Source: Mesorhizobium sp. M3A.F.Ca.ET.080.04.2.1 (lineage in GTDB: Bacteria > Pseudomonadota > Alphaproteobacteria > Rhizobiales > Rhizobiaceae). Taken from it: a stretch of 64,000 bases of DNA. The first letter of the stretch is position 1; each line of letters begins with the position of its first letter. The DNA lies in assembly GCF_003952525.1 (NCBI RefSeq), contig NZ_CP034451.1:6101598-6165597 (forward strand). The letters run 5' to 3'. This document shows, piece after piece, positions 10,787 through 19,112 of the stretch. The position numbers were made by a program, and so were the translations under genes. The notes under the pieces are model-generated. The model searched no databases, was not told the DNA's origin, and worked only from the letters and a program-made list of their open reading frames with translations.

Positions 10787-11566
10787 TCAGAAGGCGCTGA
10801 CGTAAAGGCCGCCGTCGACCGGAATGTTCTGGCCGGTGAGATAGCCGGCATGGACCGAGCAGAGGAAGGCGCAGATCTGCCCGAACTCTTCCGGCGTGCC
10901 GAGGCGTTTGGCCGGCACATCGGCGCTGATGCGGGCCTTGCGCGCGGCGGCCGCGGCCGGCTCCTCCGGCGTGCCGGCCTCGTGCGGACCGCGCAGCCGG
11001 TCGGTGTCGAGCTTGCCGGGCAACAGGCTGTTGATCGTGACGTTGCGGTCGATCACCGTGCGCGCCACGCCGGCGAGGAACGATGTCAGGCCGGCGCGGG
11101 CGCCCGAGGACAGGTCGAGGCCGGGTATCGGCACATAGACCGACAGCGAGGTGATGTTGACGATGCGGCCGAAGCCGCGCTTGGCCATGCCGTCGATCAC
11201 CGCCTGGATGAGTTCGATCGGCGTCACCATGTTCTGCGTCACGCCCTCGAGGATCTTGGCGCGGTCAAGCTCGCGGAAATCGCGCAGCGGCGGGCCGCCA
11301 TTGTTGTTGACCAGGATGTCGGGGTCCGGACAGGCGGCAAGCAGCGCCTTCTGCACCTCCGGTTTCGAGACATCGCCTGCCACTTCGATTACTCCGACCC
11401 CGAATCTTTCGCGAATGTCCTGTGCGGTCTTGGCCAAAAGCTCGGCGTTGCGGCCGTTGACGACGAGATCACAGCCTGCCTCCGCAAGCGCGACCGCGCA
11501 GCCGCGCCCCAGTCCCTTGCTGGAAGCGCAGACGATGGCCTTCTTTCCGCGAATGCCGAGATCCAT
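10787..11566 (-). CDS. SDR family oxidoreductase
   Basis: This is a 259-aa short-chain dehydrogenase/reductase. The nucleotide-binding ASSKGLGRGCAVALAEAG lies at residues 14-31, then a D-V segment and NNNGGPP. The catalytic serine region is NITSLSVYVPIPG, with Tyr in SVY, but the usual YxxxK is replaced by a region reading SSGARAGLTSF, so catalysis by the classic triad is uncertain. The end, LTGQNIPVDGGL, is typical. Members with this pattern are often annotated as 3-oxoacyl-ACP reductase-like. The open frame continues to 12586, but it overlaps the phosphoesterase gene, and ATG 11566 fits the family start. Confidence 0.85.
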   Translation of the reverse strand: MDLGIRGKKAIVCASSKGLGRGCAVALAEAGCDLVVNGRNAELLAKTAQDIRERFGVGVIEVAGDVSKPEVQKALLAACPDPDILVNNNGGPPLRDFRELDRAKILEGVTQNMVTPIELIQAVIDGMAKRGFGRIVNITSLSVYVPIPGLDLSSGARAGLTSFLAGVARTVIDRNVTINSLLPGKLDTDRLRGPHEAGTPEEPAAAAARKARISADVPAKRLGTPEEFGQICAFLCSVHAGYLTGQNIPVDGGLYVSAF

Positions 11567-11686
11567 GGCGGTTTTCTCCGTTGATAGGTCCGGCAGGCTA
11601 GCGCCTGGGCTGGACCAATCGCAACCGTCATACGGTTGTTGCATGAATCGGGGCATAGGCTGTCGCGAAAGCAACGGTGACAAGCG

Positions 11687-12517
11687 ATGTCCGGTCCAGA
11701 GCCCCGCACTTTCCGCAGCATGTTCATTTCGGACGTGCATCTCGGTTCCAAGGCGGCCAAGGCCGACTTCCTGATCGACTTCCTGCGCCACCATGAGGCC
11801 GACATCATCTATCTGGTCGGCGATATCGTCGATGGCTGGCGCCTGCGGCGCAACTGGCACTGGCCGCAGAGCCACAATGACGTGGTGCAAAAACTGCTGC
11901 GCAAGGCGCGCAAGGGCGCCAGCATCACCTACATTGCCGGCAACCATGACGAGTTCGCCCGCCAGTTCCAGGGCGTGCATTTCGGCGGCATCGTCGTTGC
12001 CGACCGCGCCATCCACGTGACCGCCGACGGCAGGCGGATGCTCGTCATCCATGGCGACCAGTTCGACACCATTGTGCACAACCGGCGCTGGCTCGCCTAT
12101 CTTGGCGACTACGCCTATGACGCGGCGATGATGGTCAACCGGGTCGTGACGAAGCTGCGCCACATGCTCGGCCTGCCTTACTGGTCGTTCTCGTCCTGGG
12201 CCAAGGTCAAGGTCAAGAAGGCCGTCAACTTCATCGGCTCGTTCCAGACGGTGCTCTCCGAGGAAGCGCGACGCTCCCATGTCGACGGCGTCATCTGCGG
12301 CCACATCCACCACGCGGCGATCGAGAACTATGGCGAGGTCCAGTACATCAACACGGGTGACTGGGTGGAAAGCTGCACGGCGGTGGTCGAGCATTTCGAC
12401 GGCCGCATGGAGATCCTGACCTGGGCGCATGTGCAGCCGCAGGCGCCGGCCGGAAAGGACGTGCTCGTGCCCGTCGATATCGTCGGCATCCAGGGCAGGG
12501 CGGCCAAGGCCGCCTGA
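11687..12517 (+). CDS. LpxH-like metallophosphoesterase (UDP-2,3-diacylglucosamine diphosphatase family)
   Basis: This 276-aa calcineurin-like phosphoesterase shows all metal-binding blocks: FISDVHLGS (D, H), LVGDIVDGW (D), IAGNHDEF (N, H), VIHGDQFD (H) and CGHIHHA (H, H). LpxH removes UMP from UDP-2,3-diacylglucosamine in lipid A synthesis. Many alphaproteobacteria use LpxI for that step, so this protein may act on another substrate. It is divergent from the SDR gene with about 120 bp between starts. Confidence 0.85.
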   Translation: MSGPEPRTFRSMFISDVHLGSKAAKADFLIDFLRHHEADIIYLVGDIVDGWRLRRNWHWPQSHNDVVQKLLRKARKGASITYIAGNHDEFARQFQGVHFGGIVVADRAIHVTADGRRMLVIHGDQFDTIVHNRRWLAYLGDYAYDAAMMVNRVVTKLRHMLGLPYWSFSSWAKVKVKKAVNFIGSFQTVLSEEARRSHVDGVICGHIHHAAIENYGEVQYINTGDWVESCTAVVEHFDGRMEILTWAHVQPQAPAGKDVLVPVDIVGIQGRAAKAA

Positions 12518-12693
12518 CCCCTCCAATTGTCGATCACGACGCGAGCCGCGGCCGCCTTCCGCGATGGGCCGGAGAATTCGTCTCAACAGTTTCAGCCTGA
12601 TCGGTTGGTCCAGGCAGTTCCGCCGTGTGCTGCCTCATGTTAGGGAACGCAACGCGTTGCAGGCCGTCCCACGCAACGTAATTGGATCGATTC

Positions 12694-13908
12694 ATGTCGC
12701 TGCCGCCACTTTCGCCCGAGCAACTCGTCAAACCGAGCCATTTCGAACTGCGCATGAGCCTGATCTTCGCGACATTGTTCGTGTCGCTTGGCATCCATCT
12801 GCCCTATTTTCCGCTCTGGTTGCAGGCCAAGGGTTTCCATGCCGAGCAGATCGCCGTCATCCTGGCGGCGCCGATGTTTCTGCGAGTGGTGACGACACCC
12901 ATGCTGACCGCCTTTGCCGACCGGGCGAAGGACCGTGCCAACGTCTACATCGCGCTGGTCGCGGCATCGATGATCATTTCGGCCGGCTATTTCCTGCCGG
13001 CCACCTACGCGATCGTGCTGGCCATATCGCTGCTTTTGACGATCGCCTGGACGCCGCATTCGCCGATGGCCGATTCGCTGGCGCTGTCCGGCGTGCGCCG
13101 ATTCGGCTCCAAATACACCGGCATGCGCAAATGGGGCTCCGTCTCCTATCTCTGCGCCAATGTCGTGGGCGGCTTCATCCTCGCGCAAACCGGAGCCAAA
13201 GCCGTGCCGGCGATCCTCTTCGTTGCGCTCGCGGCCGCGCTGATTGCGGGCTTGTTGGCGCCGCGCATGGGAAGGCCACGCAAGGCGTCGCCGCTGTCGG
13301 CGGCCGATCTGCAGCATTCGGCGCCGAGCCTGTTCAACGCCTATTTTCTCTATTTCACCCTTGGCGTCGGCATCATCACCGCCAGCCACGCATTCCTTTA
13401 CGGCTTTGTGTCGATCTATTGGAAGTCGATCGGCATCGGCGACTCGGTCGTTGGCCTGCTTTGGGCTTGGGGCGTGGTGTCGGAAGTCGGCATGTTTCTG
13501 TTCTTCAACCGCATTTTCGCTTCCGTCTCGGTGACCAGGGTCATGATGATCGCGGGCTTCGGCGCCATCTTGCGCTGGATCGCCTTTCCGATGGTCTGGC
13601 CGCTCGGACTGGGTGTTGCCGGATTCTTCGGCGTCCAGACGCTGCATTCGGTGTCGGTGGCGATGGTGCTGATCGGCCTGCAGAAGATGATCGGAGAAAC
13701 GGTGTCCGAAGAACGTACGGGTGCCGCGCAAGGCATTGCCTATTTCTTCAACGGCTTCTTCATGGCTGCGGTGACGCTCGCGTCCGGGCCGCTCTATGAA
13801 CGTCTCGGCGTCGACGGGTTTCTGGTGATGATCCCGATCGCGATTGCCGGTCTTGCGCTGATCGGGCTTGCCGCGCGTTCAGCCCCACAGTCCCCGGTCC
13901 GGCGGTGA
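12694..13908 (+). CDS. MFS transporter, HcaT/PPP-like
   Basis: About 404 aa with roughly twelve hydrophobic segments. The segment SLGIHLPYFPLWLQAKGF and the FADRAKDR loop resemble the 3-phenylpropionate permease (HcaT) group and MFS_1-like proteins. The substrate is unknown. ATG 12694 is preferred; a TTG at 12682 would add four residues. The last 30 bp overlap the convergent dipeptide epimerase gene. Confidence 0.85.
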   Translation: MSLPPLSPEQLVKPSHFELRMSLIFATLFVSLGIHLPYFPLWLQAKGFHAEQIAVILAAPMFLRVVTTPMLTAFADRAKDRANVYIALVAASMIISAGYFLPATYAIVLAISLLLTIAWTPHSPMADSLALSGVRRFGSKYTGMRKWGSVSYLCANVVGGFILAQTGAKAVPAILFVALAAALIAGLLAPRMGRPRKASPLSAADLQHSAPSLFNAYFLYFTLGVGIITASHAFLYGFVSIYWKSIGIGDSVVGLLWAWGVVSEVGMFLFFNRIFASVSVTRVMMIAGFGAILRWIAFPMVWPLGLGVAGFFGVQTLHSVSVAMVLIGLQKMIGETVSEERTGAAQGIAYFFNGFFMAAVTLASGPLYERLGVDGFLVMIPIAIAGLALIGLAARSAPQSPVRR

Positions 13909-14862
13909 TACCAGCGATCCCTGGTAGACCAGGCCTGGCTCGCGATCGCGGGCCAGCAGCAGCGGACCGTCGAGATCCACGAAATCGGCGTCCTGAGCAA
14001 GCAGGACGGCCGGCGCCATGGCGAGCGAGGTGCCGACCATGCAGCCCACCATGATGCCGAATCCCAGCTCACGGGCGCGTTCGTTAAGCTTGACCGCCTC
14101 CGTCAGACCGCCTGACTTGTCGAGCTTGATGTTGACCGCGTCGTAGAGGCCGACCAGCGAATCGAGGTCCTTTGCCTCATGCACGCTTTCGTCGGCGCAG
14201 ATCGGCACCGGATGAGCGATCTCGCGCAGGATGCCGTCGCGGCCGGCGGGCAGAGGCTGCTCGATCAGCGCGATCCCGAGTTGGGCGGCGAAGGCCAGAT
14301 TGGCTTCGATGTTGCCGTCCGTCCAGCCCTCATTGGCATCGAGAATGATCCGGCTCCGCGGAGCGGCCTCGGTCACCGCGCGAATGCGGGCCAAGTCGTT
14401 GTCGCCGCCGATCTTGACCTTGAGCAAAGGCCGCGTGGCGTTGGCGCGGGCCTGGGCGGCCATGGCTTCCGGCTCACCGAGCGAGAGCGTGTAGGCAGTT
14501 TCAAGCGCGTGCGGTTGGGCAGCGCAGATCCGGGTTGCCACTGGCCTGCCGCTCAGCTTGGCCTCCAGATCCCACAGCGCGCAATCGATGGCGTTGCGCG
14601 CGGCGCCGGCCGGCATGGCCGTGAGCAGGGCGGCTCGGTCCATCCCGCCTGCAAGGCGCGGACGCATTGCCTCGATCGCCTCGCGCACGCCTTCCATGGT
14701 CTCGCCGTAGCGCCTGTAGGGGACGCATTCGCCGCGCCCTATATGACCTTCGTGAGCGATTGTGACTGTGATGACCTCTGCCTCGGTCTTCGAGCCGCGC
14801 GAGATGGTGAAGGCGCCGGCGATGGGAAAGCGCTCCGGCTCGACCGAAATGACACGCGCCAT
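13879..14862 (-). CDS. L-Ala-D/L-Glu (dipeptide) epimerase, enolase superfamily
   Basis: 327 aa. Enolase-superfamily acid/base and metal residues are visible: LLKVKIGG (KxK), ILDANEGW (D), LIEQPLP (E), CADES (D) and NIKLDKSGG (second catalytic K). The VDLDGPLLL motif near the C terminus is typical of dipeptide epimerases (YcjG/YkfB), which recycle murein-derived L-Ala-D-Glu. Exact dipeptide specificity cannot be read from the sequence. The start, MARVISVEPERFPIAG, is conserved-looking. It overlaps the neighbouring transporter gene tail to tail by 30 bp. Confidence 0.88.
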   Translation of the reverse strand: MARVISVEPERFPIAGAFTISRGSKTEAEVITVTIAHEGHIGRGECVPYRRYGETMEGVREAIEAMRPRLAGGMDRAALLTAMPAGAARNAIDCALWDLEAKLSGRPVATRICAAQPHALETAYTLSLGEPEAMAAQARANATRPLLKVKIGGDNDLARIRAVTEAAPRSRIILDANEGWTDGNIEANLAFAAQLGIALIEQPLPAGRDGILREIAHPVPICADESVHEAKDLDSLVGLYDAVNIKLDKSGGLTEAVKLNERARELGFGIMVGCMVGTSLAMAPAVLLAQDADFVDLDGPLLLARDREPGLVYQGSLVSPPDRGLWG

Positions 14863-14939
14863 ATTTTTCTTCTCCGGCTATGCGGCCCGGGTCTGCCGGC
14901 AAATCGACACGCCAGTTCCGCCACGCTAAACAGGACGCC

Positions 14940-16127
14940 ATGTTGAACATCCGCAAACGCGACGCAAGCCGCACGGCCTCCGGTGAAGCCAATCACCAGC
15001 CGCGCGTCGCCGTGGGCGAGGAGGACGGCGTTCTCGGCTGTGCGTTCTCCGGCGTCTGGACCACGCGCACCGTAGCGCTGATCGACGCGGATATGCGCAA
15101 GGTCGAGAAGCGCAGCGGCGCAAAAAGCCTGATCCTCGATCTTTCCAAGATCGAGAAGATCGACACCGCCGGCGCCTGGCTGATCGACCGTCTCGCCAGC
15201 GCCTTCGAGAAGAAGGGTGTCGAAGTCCACCTGCAGGGGCAGAGCGAAGTCGCTTCGATCCTGCTCGGCGCGGTTGGCGATGCGGTCCGCCGCGAGCGCG
15301 AATCAGGCCCGGCCGGCCCGCCCAACATCATCTTGCGCGCGCTGGAACTGGTCGGCCGACGCGTCTTCGAGATGCGCGACGACTTTTTCGCGTCGATGAA
15401 CATCCTTGGTGCCACCATCCGGGGCGCGCAGATGAAGCTCGGCCGCGGCCATGCCGTCAATCCGGCCGCCATCTTCAACCAGATCGATCGCATGGGCGTC
15501 GGCGCCATCCCCGTGGTGGTGCTGATGTCGGCCATCGTCGGCGCCATCGTGGCGCAGCAGGGCGCCTATCAGCTGAGCTATTTCGGGGCCGACATTTTCG
15601 TCGTGGATCTCGTCGGCGTGCTGATCCTGCGCGAACTCGGCGTGCTGATGACGGCGATCATGCTGGCGGGCCGCTCGGGAAGCGCCATCACCGCCGAGAT
15701 CGGCTCGATGAAAATGCGCGAGGAAGTCGACGCGCTGAAGGTGATCGGGCTCAACCCCATCGGCGTGCTCGTCTTTCCGCGGCTGGTGGCATTGGTGATC
15801 GCGCTGCCATGTCTGACGATCGTCGCCAATTTCGCCGCCCTTGCCGGCGGCATCGTTGCTGCCTGGCTCTACTCCGATATTCCGCCGGCCGCATTCCTCG
15901 ACCGGCTGCGTGTCGCCATCGACATCAGCACGATTTTTGCCGGGCTGATCAAGGCACCCTTCATGGCCATGATCATCGGCATCATCGCCTCGGTCGAAGG
16001 CATGAAGGTGGGCGGCAGCGCCGAATCGCTGGGCCAGCACGTCACCGCCTCGGTGGTGAAGTCGATCTTCGTCGTTATCATCCTCGACGGGCTGTTCGCC
16101 ATGTTCTATGCGGCGATCGAGTTCTGA
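14940..16127 (+). CDS. MlaE-family ABC transporter permease with N-terminal STAS domain
   Basis: 395 aa from ATG 14940 (AGGAC ribosome-binding site; an upstream ATG at 14880 has none). Residues ~25-115 form a STAS-like domain (LILDLSKIEKIDTAGAWLID). Residues ~145-390 are an MlaE permease with five or six membrane segments and the conserved EIGSMKMREEVDALKVIG loop. In E. coli the STAS protein MlaB is separate; here it is fused, as in many alphaproteobacteria. It should form the inner-membrane channel of a phospholipid or other lipid transport system with the next three genes. Confidence 0.92.
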   Translation: MLNIRKRDASRTASGEANHQPRVAVGEEDGVLGCAFSGVWTTRTVALIDADMRKVEKRSGAKSLILDLSKIEKIDTAGAWLIDRLASAFEKKGVEVHLQGQSEVASILLGAVGDAVRRERESGPAGPPNIILRALELVGRRVFEMRDDFFASMNILGATIRGAQMKLGRGHAVNPAAIFNQIDRMGVGAIPVVVLMSAIVGAIVAQQGAYQLSYFGADIFVVDLVGVLILRELGVLMTAIMLAGRSGSAITAEIGSMKMREEVDALKVIGLNPIGVLVFPRLVALVIALPCLTIVANFAALAGGIVAAWLYSDIPPAAFLDRLRVAIDISTIFAGLIKAPFMAMIIGIIASVEGMKVGGSAESLGQHVTASVVKSIFVVIILDGLFAMFYAAIEF

Positions 16128-16128
16128 C

Positions 16129-16941
16129 ATGGCGATCGCGAACGGACCCAAGCCAGCGCAGGACAAGGACGACAGCGAAGTCGTGCTTTCCGTGCGCGAC
16201 GTGACCGTCGCCTTTGGCGACAAGGTCATCCTCGACAAGCTGTCGCTCGACATCAAGCGCGGCGAGATCCTGGGGTTCGTCGGTGCTTCGGGCGCCGGCA
16301 AGTCTGTGCTGCTGCGCACCATTCTGGGCCTGATGCCCAAGCAGTCAGGCACGATCAAGCTGTTCAACGTCGACGTCGACAAGGCAAGCGAAGCCGATCG
16401 CCTGCGCATCGACATGCGGCTCGGAGTCCTGTTCCAGCATGGCGCGCTGTTTTCGGCGCTGACGGTGCTGGAGAACGTTCAGGTGCCGATGCGCGAATAT
16501 CTCGACCTGCCGAAGAAGCTGATGGACGAACTCGCCATGCTCAAGATCGAGCTGGTCGGCCTGCCGCCGGACGCGGCGCAGAAGTTTCCGTCCGAGCTCT
16601 CCGGCGGCATGATCAAGCGCGCGGCACTGGCGCGCGCGCTGGCGCTCGATCCCGATATCGTCTTCCTCGACGAACCGACATCCGGCCTCGATCCGATCAG
16701 CGCCGCCGAGTTCGACGAGCTGGTGGTCAAGCTGCGCGATACGATGGACCTGACGGTCTACATGGTCACGCACGACCTCGACACGCTGTTCACCGCCTGC
16801 GACCACGTGGCGGTGCTCGGCAAGAAGAAGGTGCTGGTCGAAGGCACGATCGACGACATGCTGAAGAGCGAGGAGCCGTGGGTGAAATCGTATTTCCGCG
16901 GAAAACGTGCTCGCCAACTTGATCTCGCGGCCCGCGCATAG
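16129..16941 (+). CDS. MlaF-family ABC transporter ATP-binding protein
   Basis: 270 aa. Walker A is GASGAGKSVLL, the signature is LSGGMIKRAALARALALD, and Walker B is DIVFLDEPTSGLDP with the H-loop in MVTHDLDTL. ATG 16129 lies one base after the permease stop, so translation is coupled. It powers lipid movement between the membranes with the MlaE permease. A longer open frame from 16108 would overlap the permease and is not preferred. Confidence 0.95.
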   Translation: MAIANGPKPAQDKDDSEVVLSVRDVTVAFGDKVILDKLSLDIKRGEILGFVGASGAGKSVLLRTILGLMPKQSGTIKLFNVDVDKASEADRLRIDMRLGVLFQHGALFSALTVLENVQVPMREYLDLPKKLMDELAMLKIELVGLPPDAAQKFPSELSGGMIKRAALARALALDPDIVFLDEPTSGLDPISAAEFDELVVKLRDTMDLTVYMVTHDLDTLFTACDHVAVLGKKKVLVEGTIDDMLKSEEPWVKSYFRGKRARQLDLAARA

Positions 16942-16955
16942 CCATAAGTGAGGCA

Positions 16956-18329
16956 ATGGAAACCAGAGCCAACTACATCATTGTCGGCATCTTCACGCTG
17001 GCCGCGATCCTTGCGGCCTTCGCCTTCGTCTATTGGACGGCCGCGATCGGCGACAGGGGCGAGACGACGCTGTTGCGCGTGCGCATCCCGGGTTCTGCTT
17101 CAGGCCTCGGCCGCGGCAGCTTCGTGCTCTTCAACGGCGTCAAGGTGGGCGACGTCAAGCGCGTCTATATCGACGTCGACAACCCGACGGTCGCCATCGC
17201 CGACACCGAAATCGACCGCATGACGCCGATCACCAAGTCGACACAGGCCGATATCGGGCTCGCCGGCCTCACCGGCCAGGCCAATATCGAGCTCAAGGGG
17301 GCCGATCCCAAGGAGGTGAAGCTGCTCGACCAGGCGGAAAAGGAAGGCAAGGTCGCCGAGATCGTCGCCAACCCGTCCGCCGTGACCAATCTGTTGCAGA
17401 CGGCGCAGGATATCTTCACGCGCGCCGACAAGGTGCTGTCCGAGCTGGAAGGCTTTACCAGGGACGTCCGCGGTCCGCTGACCCAGACCGTCCGGAACGT
17501 GCAGACCTTCTCCGACGCGCTGGCCAAGAATTCCGACGGCATCGACAAGTTCCTGTCCAGCGTCAGCGCGCTCTCCGACGAGCTGAAGGGTGTTTCGGGC
17601 AAGCTCGACGGCACTTTGAAGGCCGCCGAAGGGCTGCTCAATTCCGTCGACAAGGACCAGATCAAGAGCATTGTCGCCAACGTCAACACGGTGACCGGCA
17701 ATCTGAAGGAGACTTCGAAGCAGTTCGACACCGTCATCAACAACGTCAACACGGCGGTCGGCTCGATCAACGACTTCGCGCAGAAGACGCAAGGCACGCT
17801 TGACAAGGTCAATGGCGTGCTGGACGGCATCGATCCGGCGGAGGTGCGCACCGCATTGGCCAACATCCAGAAGGCCAGCGACAACGCCAATCAGGCCGCC
17901 GCCGACATCGCCAAGGTGACGAACAAATTCGCCAACCGGGCCGACGATATCGACCAGACGATCAAGGACGCCAAACAGCTTGCGCAGCGACTCAACGACG
18001 CTTCGGTGCGCGTCGACGGCATCCTGGTCAAGGTCGACAACCTGCTTGGCTCCGGCGAGGCCAATGGCGTGATGGCCGACGCCAGGGCGACGCTGAAATC
18101 GTTCAAGGAGGTCGCCGATACGCTGAACGCGCGGCTCGGCACCATCACCGACAATCTGGCCCGCTTCTCCGGCCAGGGCCTGCAGAATGTCGAGGCGCTG
18201 GTCCAGGACAGCCGCAGGTCGATCAACCGCATCGAGGAAGCAGTGACCGACCTCAGCCGCAATCCGCAGCGGATCCTGACGGGCGGCGAGGGCGAGGTCC
18301 GGCAATATGACGGCAGGGTGCGGCGTTGA
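16956..18329 (+). CDS. MlaD/MCE-family substrate-binding protein
   Basis: 457 aa. One N-terminal membrane anchor (YIIVGIFTLAAILAAFAFVYW, first 30 residues) precedes an MCE domain at about residues 40-120 (SGLGRGSFVLFNGVKVGDVK). The remaining 330 residues are helical with heptad-like spacing and many N and D residues (INNVNTAVGSINDFAQKT). This is typical of longer MCE proteins that form a periplasmic tube or bundle. It starts 14 bp after the ATPase gene and belongs to the same operon. Confidence 0.93.
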   Translation: METRANYIIVGIFTLAAILAAFAFVYWTAAIGDRGETTLLRVRIPGSASGLGRGSFVLFNGVKVGDVKRVYIDVDNPTVAIADTEIDRMTPITKSTQADIGLAGLTGQANIELKGADPKEVKLLDQAEKEGKVAEIVANPSAVTNLLQTAQDIFTRADKVLSELEGFTRDVRGPLTQTVRNVQTFSDALAKNSDGIDKFLSSVSALSDELKGVSGKLDGTLKAAEGLLNSVDKDQIKSIVANVNTVTGNLKETSKQFDTVINNVNTAVGSINDFAQKTQGTLDKVNGVLDGIDPAEVRTALANIQKASDNANQAAADIAKVTNKFANRADDIDQTIKDAKQLAQRLNDASVRVDGILVKVDNLLGSGEANGVMADARATLKSFKEVADTLNARLGTITDNLARFSGQGLQNVEALVQDSRRSINRIEEAVTDLSRNPQRILTGGEGEVRQYDGRVRR

Positions 18330-18408
18330 CTTCGGCCTTCGCCCACCGCAAGAACAAGGGCCGCAATTGCGGGTTGATCTTACGATCCGGGGACAACGGG
18401 GATCTCGC

Positions 18409-19014
18409 GTGAAGTCGACTGTCAGATCGGGCGGAGTGAAATCGGCCGCGCTGCTGCTTGCGCTCTCGGTCGCCGGCTGCGCGGCGCTGGGCGGCAAGCC
18501 GGCGCCGCTCGACACATTCGAATTGTCGGCGCCGATGGTCGACGCGCATGGCCACAGCCGCCGCCAGATCCTGATCACCCAGCCGTCGGCGCTCAAGGCG
18601 CTGGACAGCCAGAACATCGTGATCAGGCCATCCGATCTGTCGATCCAGTATCTCAAGGGCGCGCAATGGGCGGACCGCCTGCCGCTCATCGTGCAGGCCA
18701 GGCTCGCCGAAACCTTCCAGCGGTCCGGCAGCTTTGCCGGCGTCGGCAAGCCGGGCGAGGGGCTGGCGATCGACTATCGGATCATCGCCGAGGTGCGAAC
18801 CTTCGAAGTTCGCGTCAATGGCGGCGAGCATGCCGAGGTCGATCTGTTCGTGCGTATCCTCAACGATCGCAATGGCGAGGTGCGCGCTGCCAAGAGCTTC
18901 AGCGCGAGCGCGCCGGTATCCGGCAGCGGCAACGCCGCCTATGTCGGCGCGCTGGACAGCGCCTTCGGCCAAGCGGCGAAGGACATCGTCCGCTGGACGG
19001 ATTCGGTGATCTGA
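18409..19014 (+). CDS. ABC-type transport auxiliary lipoprotein (MCE operon)
   Basis: 201 aa from GTG 18409, preceded by GGGGAT at good spacing. The lipobox is LSVAGC near residue 25, so a lipid-anchored periplasmic or outer-membrane protein is expected. The core matches the ABC_trans_aux (PqiC-like) family, with DSQNIVIRPSDLSIQYLKGA and WADRLPLIVQARL. It is the last gene of the operon and presumably links the MCE system to the outer membrane. An upstream in-frame ATG at 18307 would overlap the mlaD-like gene. Confidence 0.88.
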   Translation: MKSTVRSGGVKSAALLLALSVAGCAALGGKPAPLDTFELSAPMVDAHGHSRRQILITQPSALKALDSQNIVIRPSDLSIQYLKGAQWADRLPLIVQARLAETFQRSGSFAGVGKPGEGLAIDYRIIAEVRTFEVRVNGGEHAEVDLFVRILNDRNGEVRAAKSFSASAPVSGSGNAAYVGALDSAFGQAAKDIVRWTDSVI

Positions 19015-19066
19015 GCGGGAATCGTCCCAAGCGCTCCGACGAGCCGAAGGTGCGGCCGAGGACATC

Positions 19067-19096
19067 AAAAAGGCGGGACTTGCCCGCCTTTTTTGT
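19067..19096. terminator. Rho-independent terminator between Mla operon and GPR gene
   Basis: GGCGGG-ACTTG-CCCGCC is a perfect 6-bp stem flanked by A5 on the left and T6 on the right, so it can serve both convergent genes. Confidence 0.85.
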
Positions 19097-19112
19097 TCTC
19101 GGCGCGGCCTGA

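Noticed and set aside
11567..12586. N-terminal extension of the SDR to 599 aa
   Set aside because: It overlaps the well-supported phosphoesterase gene in full, and ATG 11566 starts a normal SDR.
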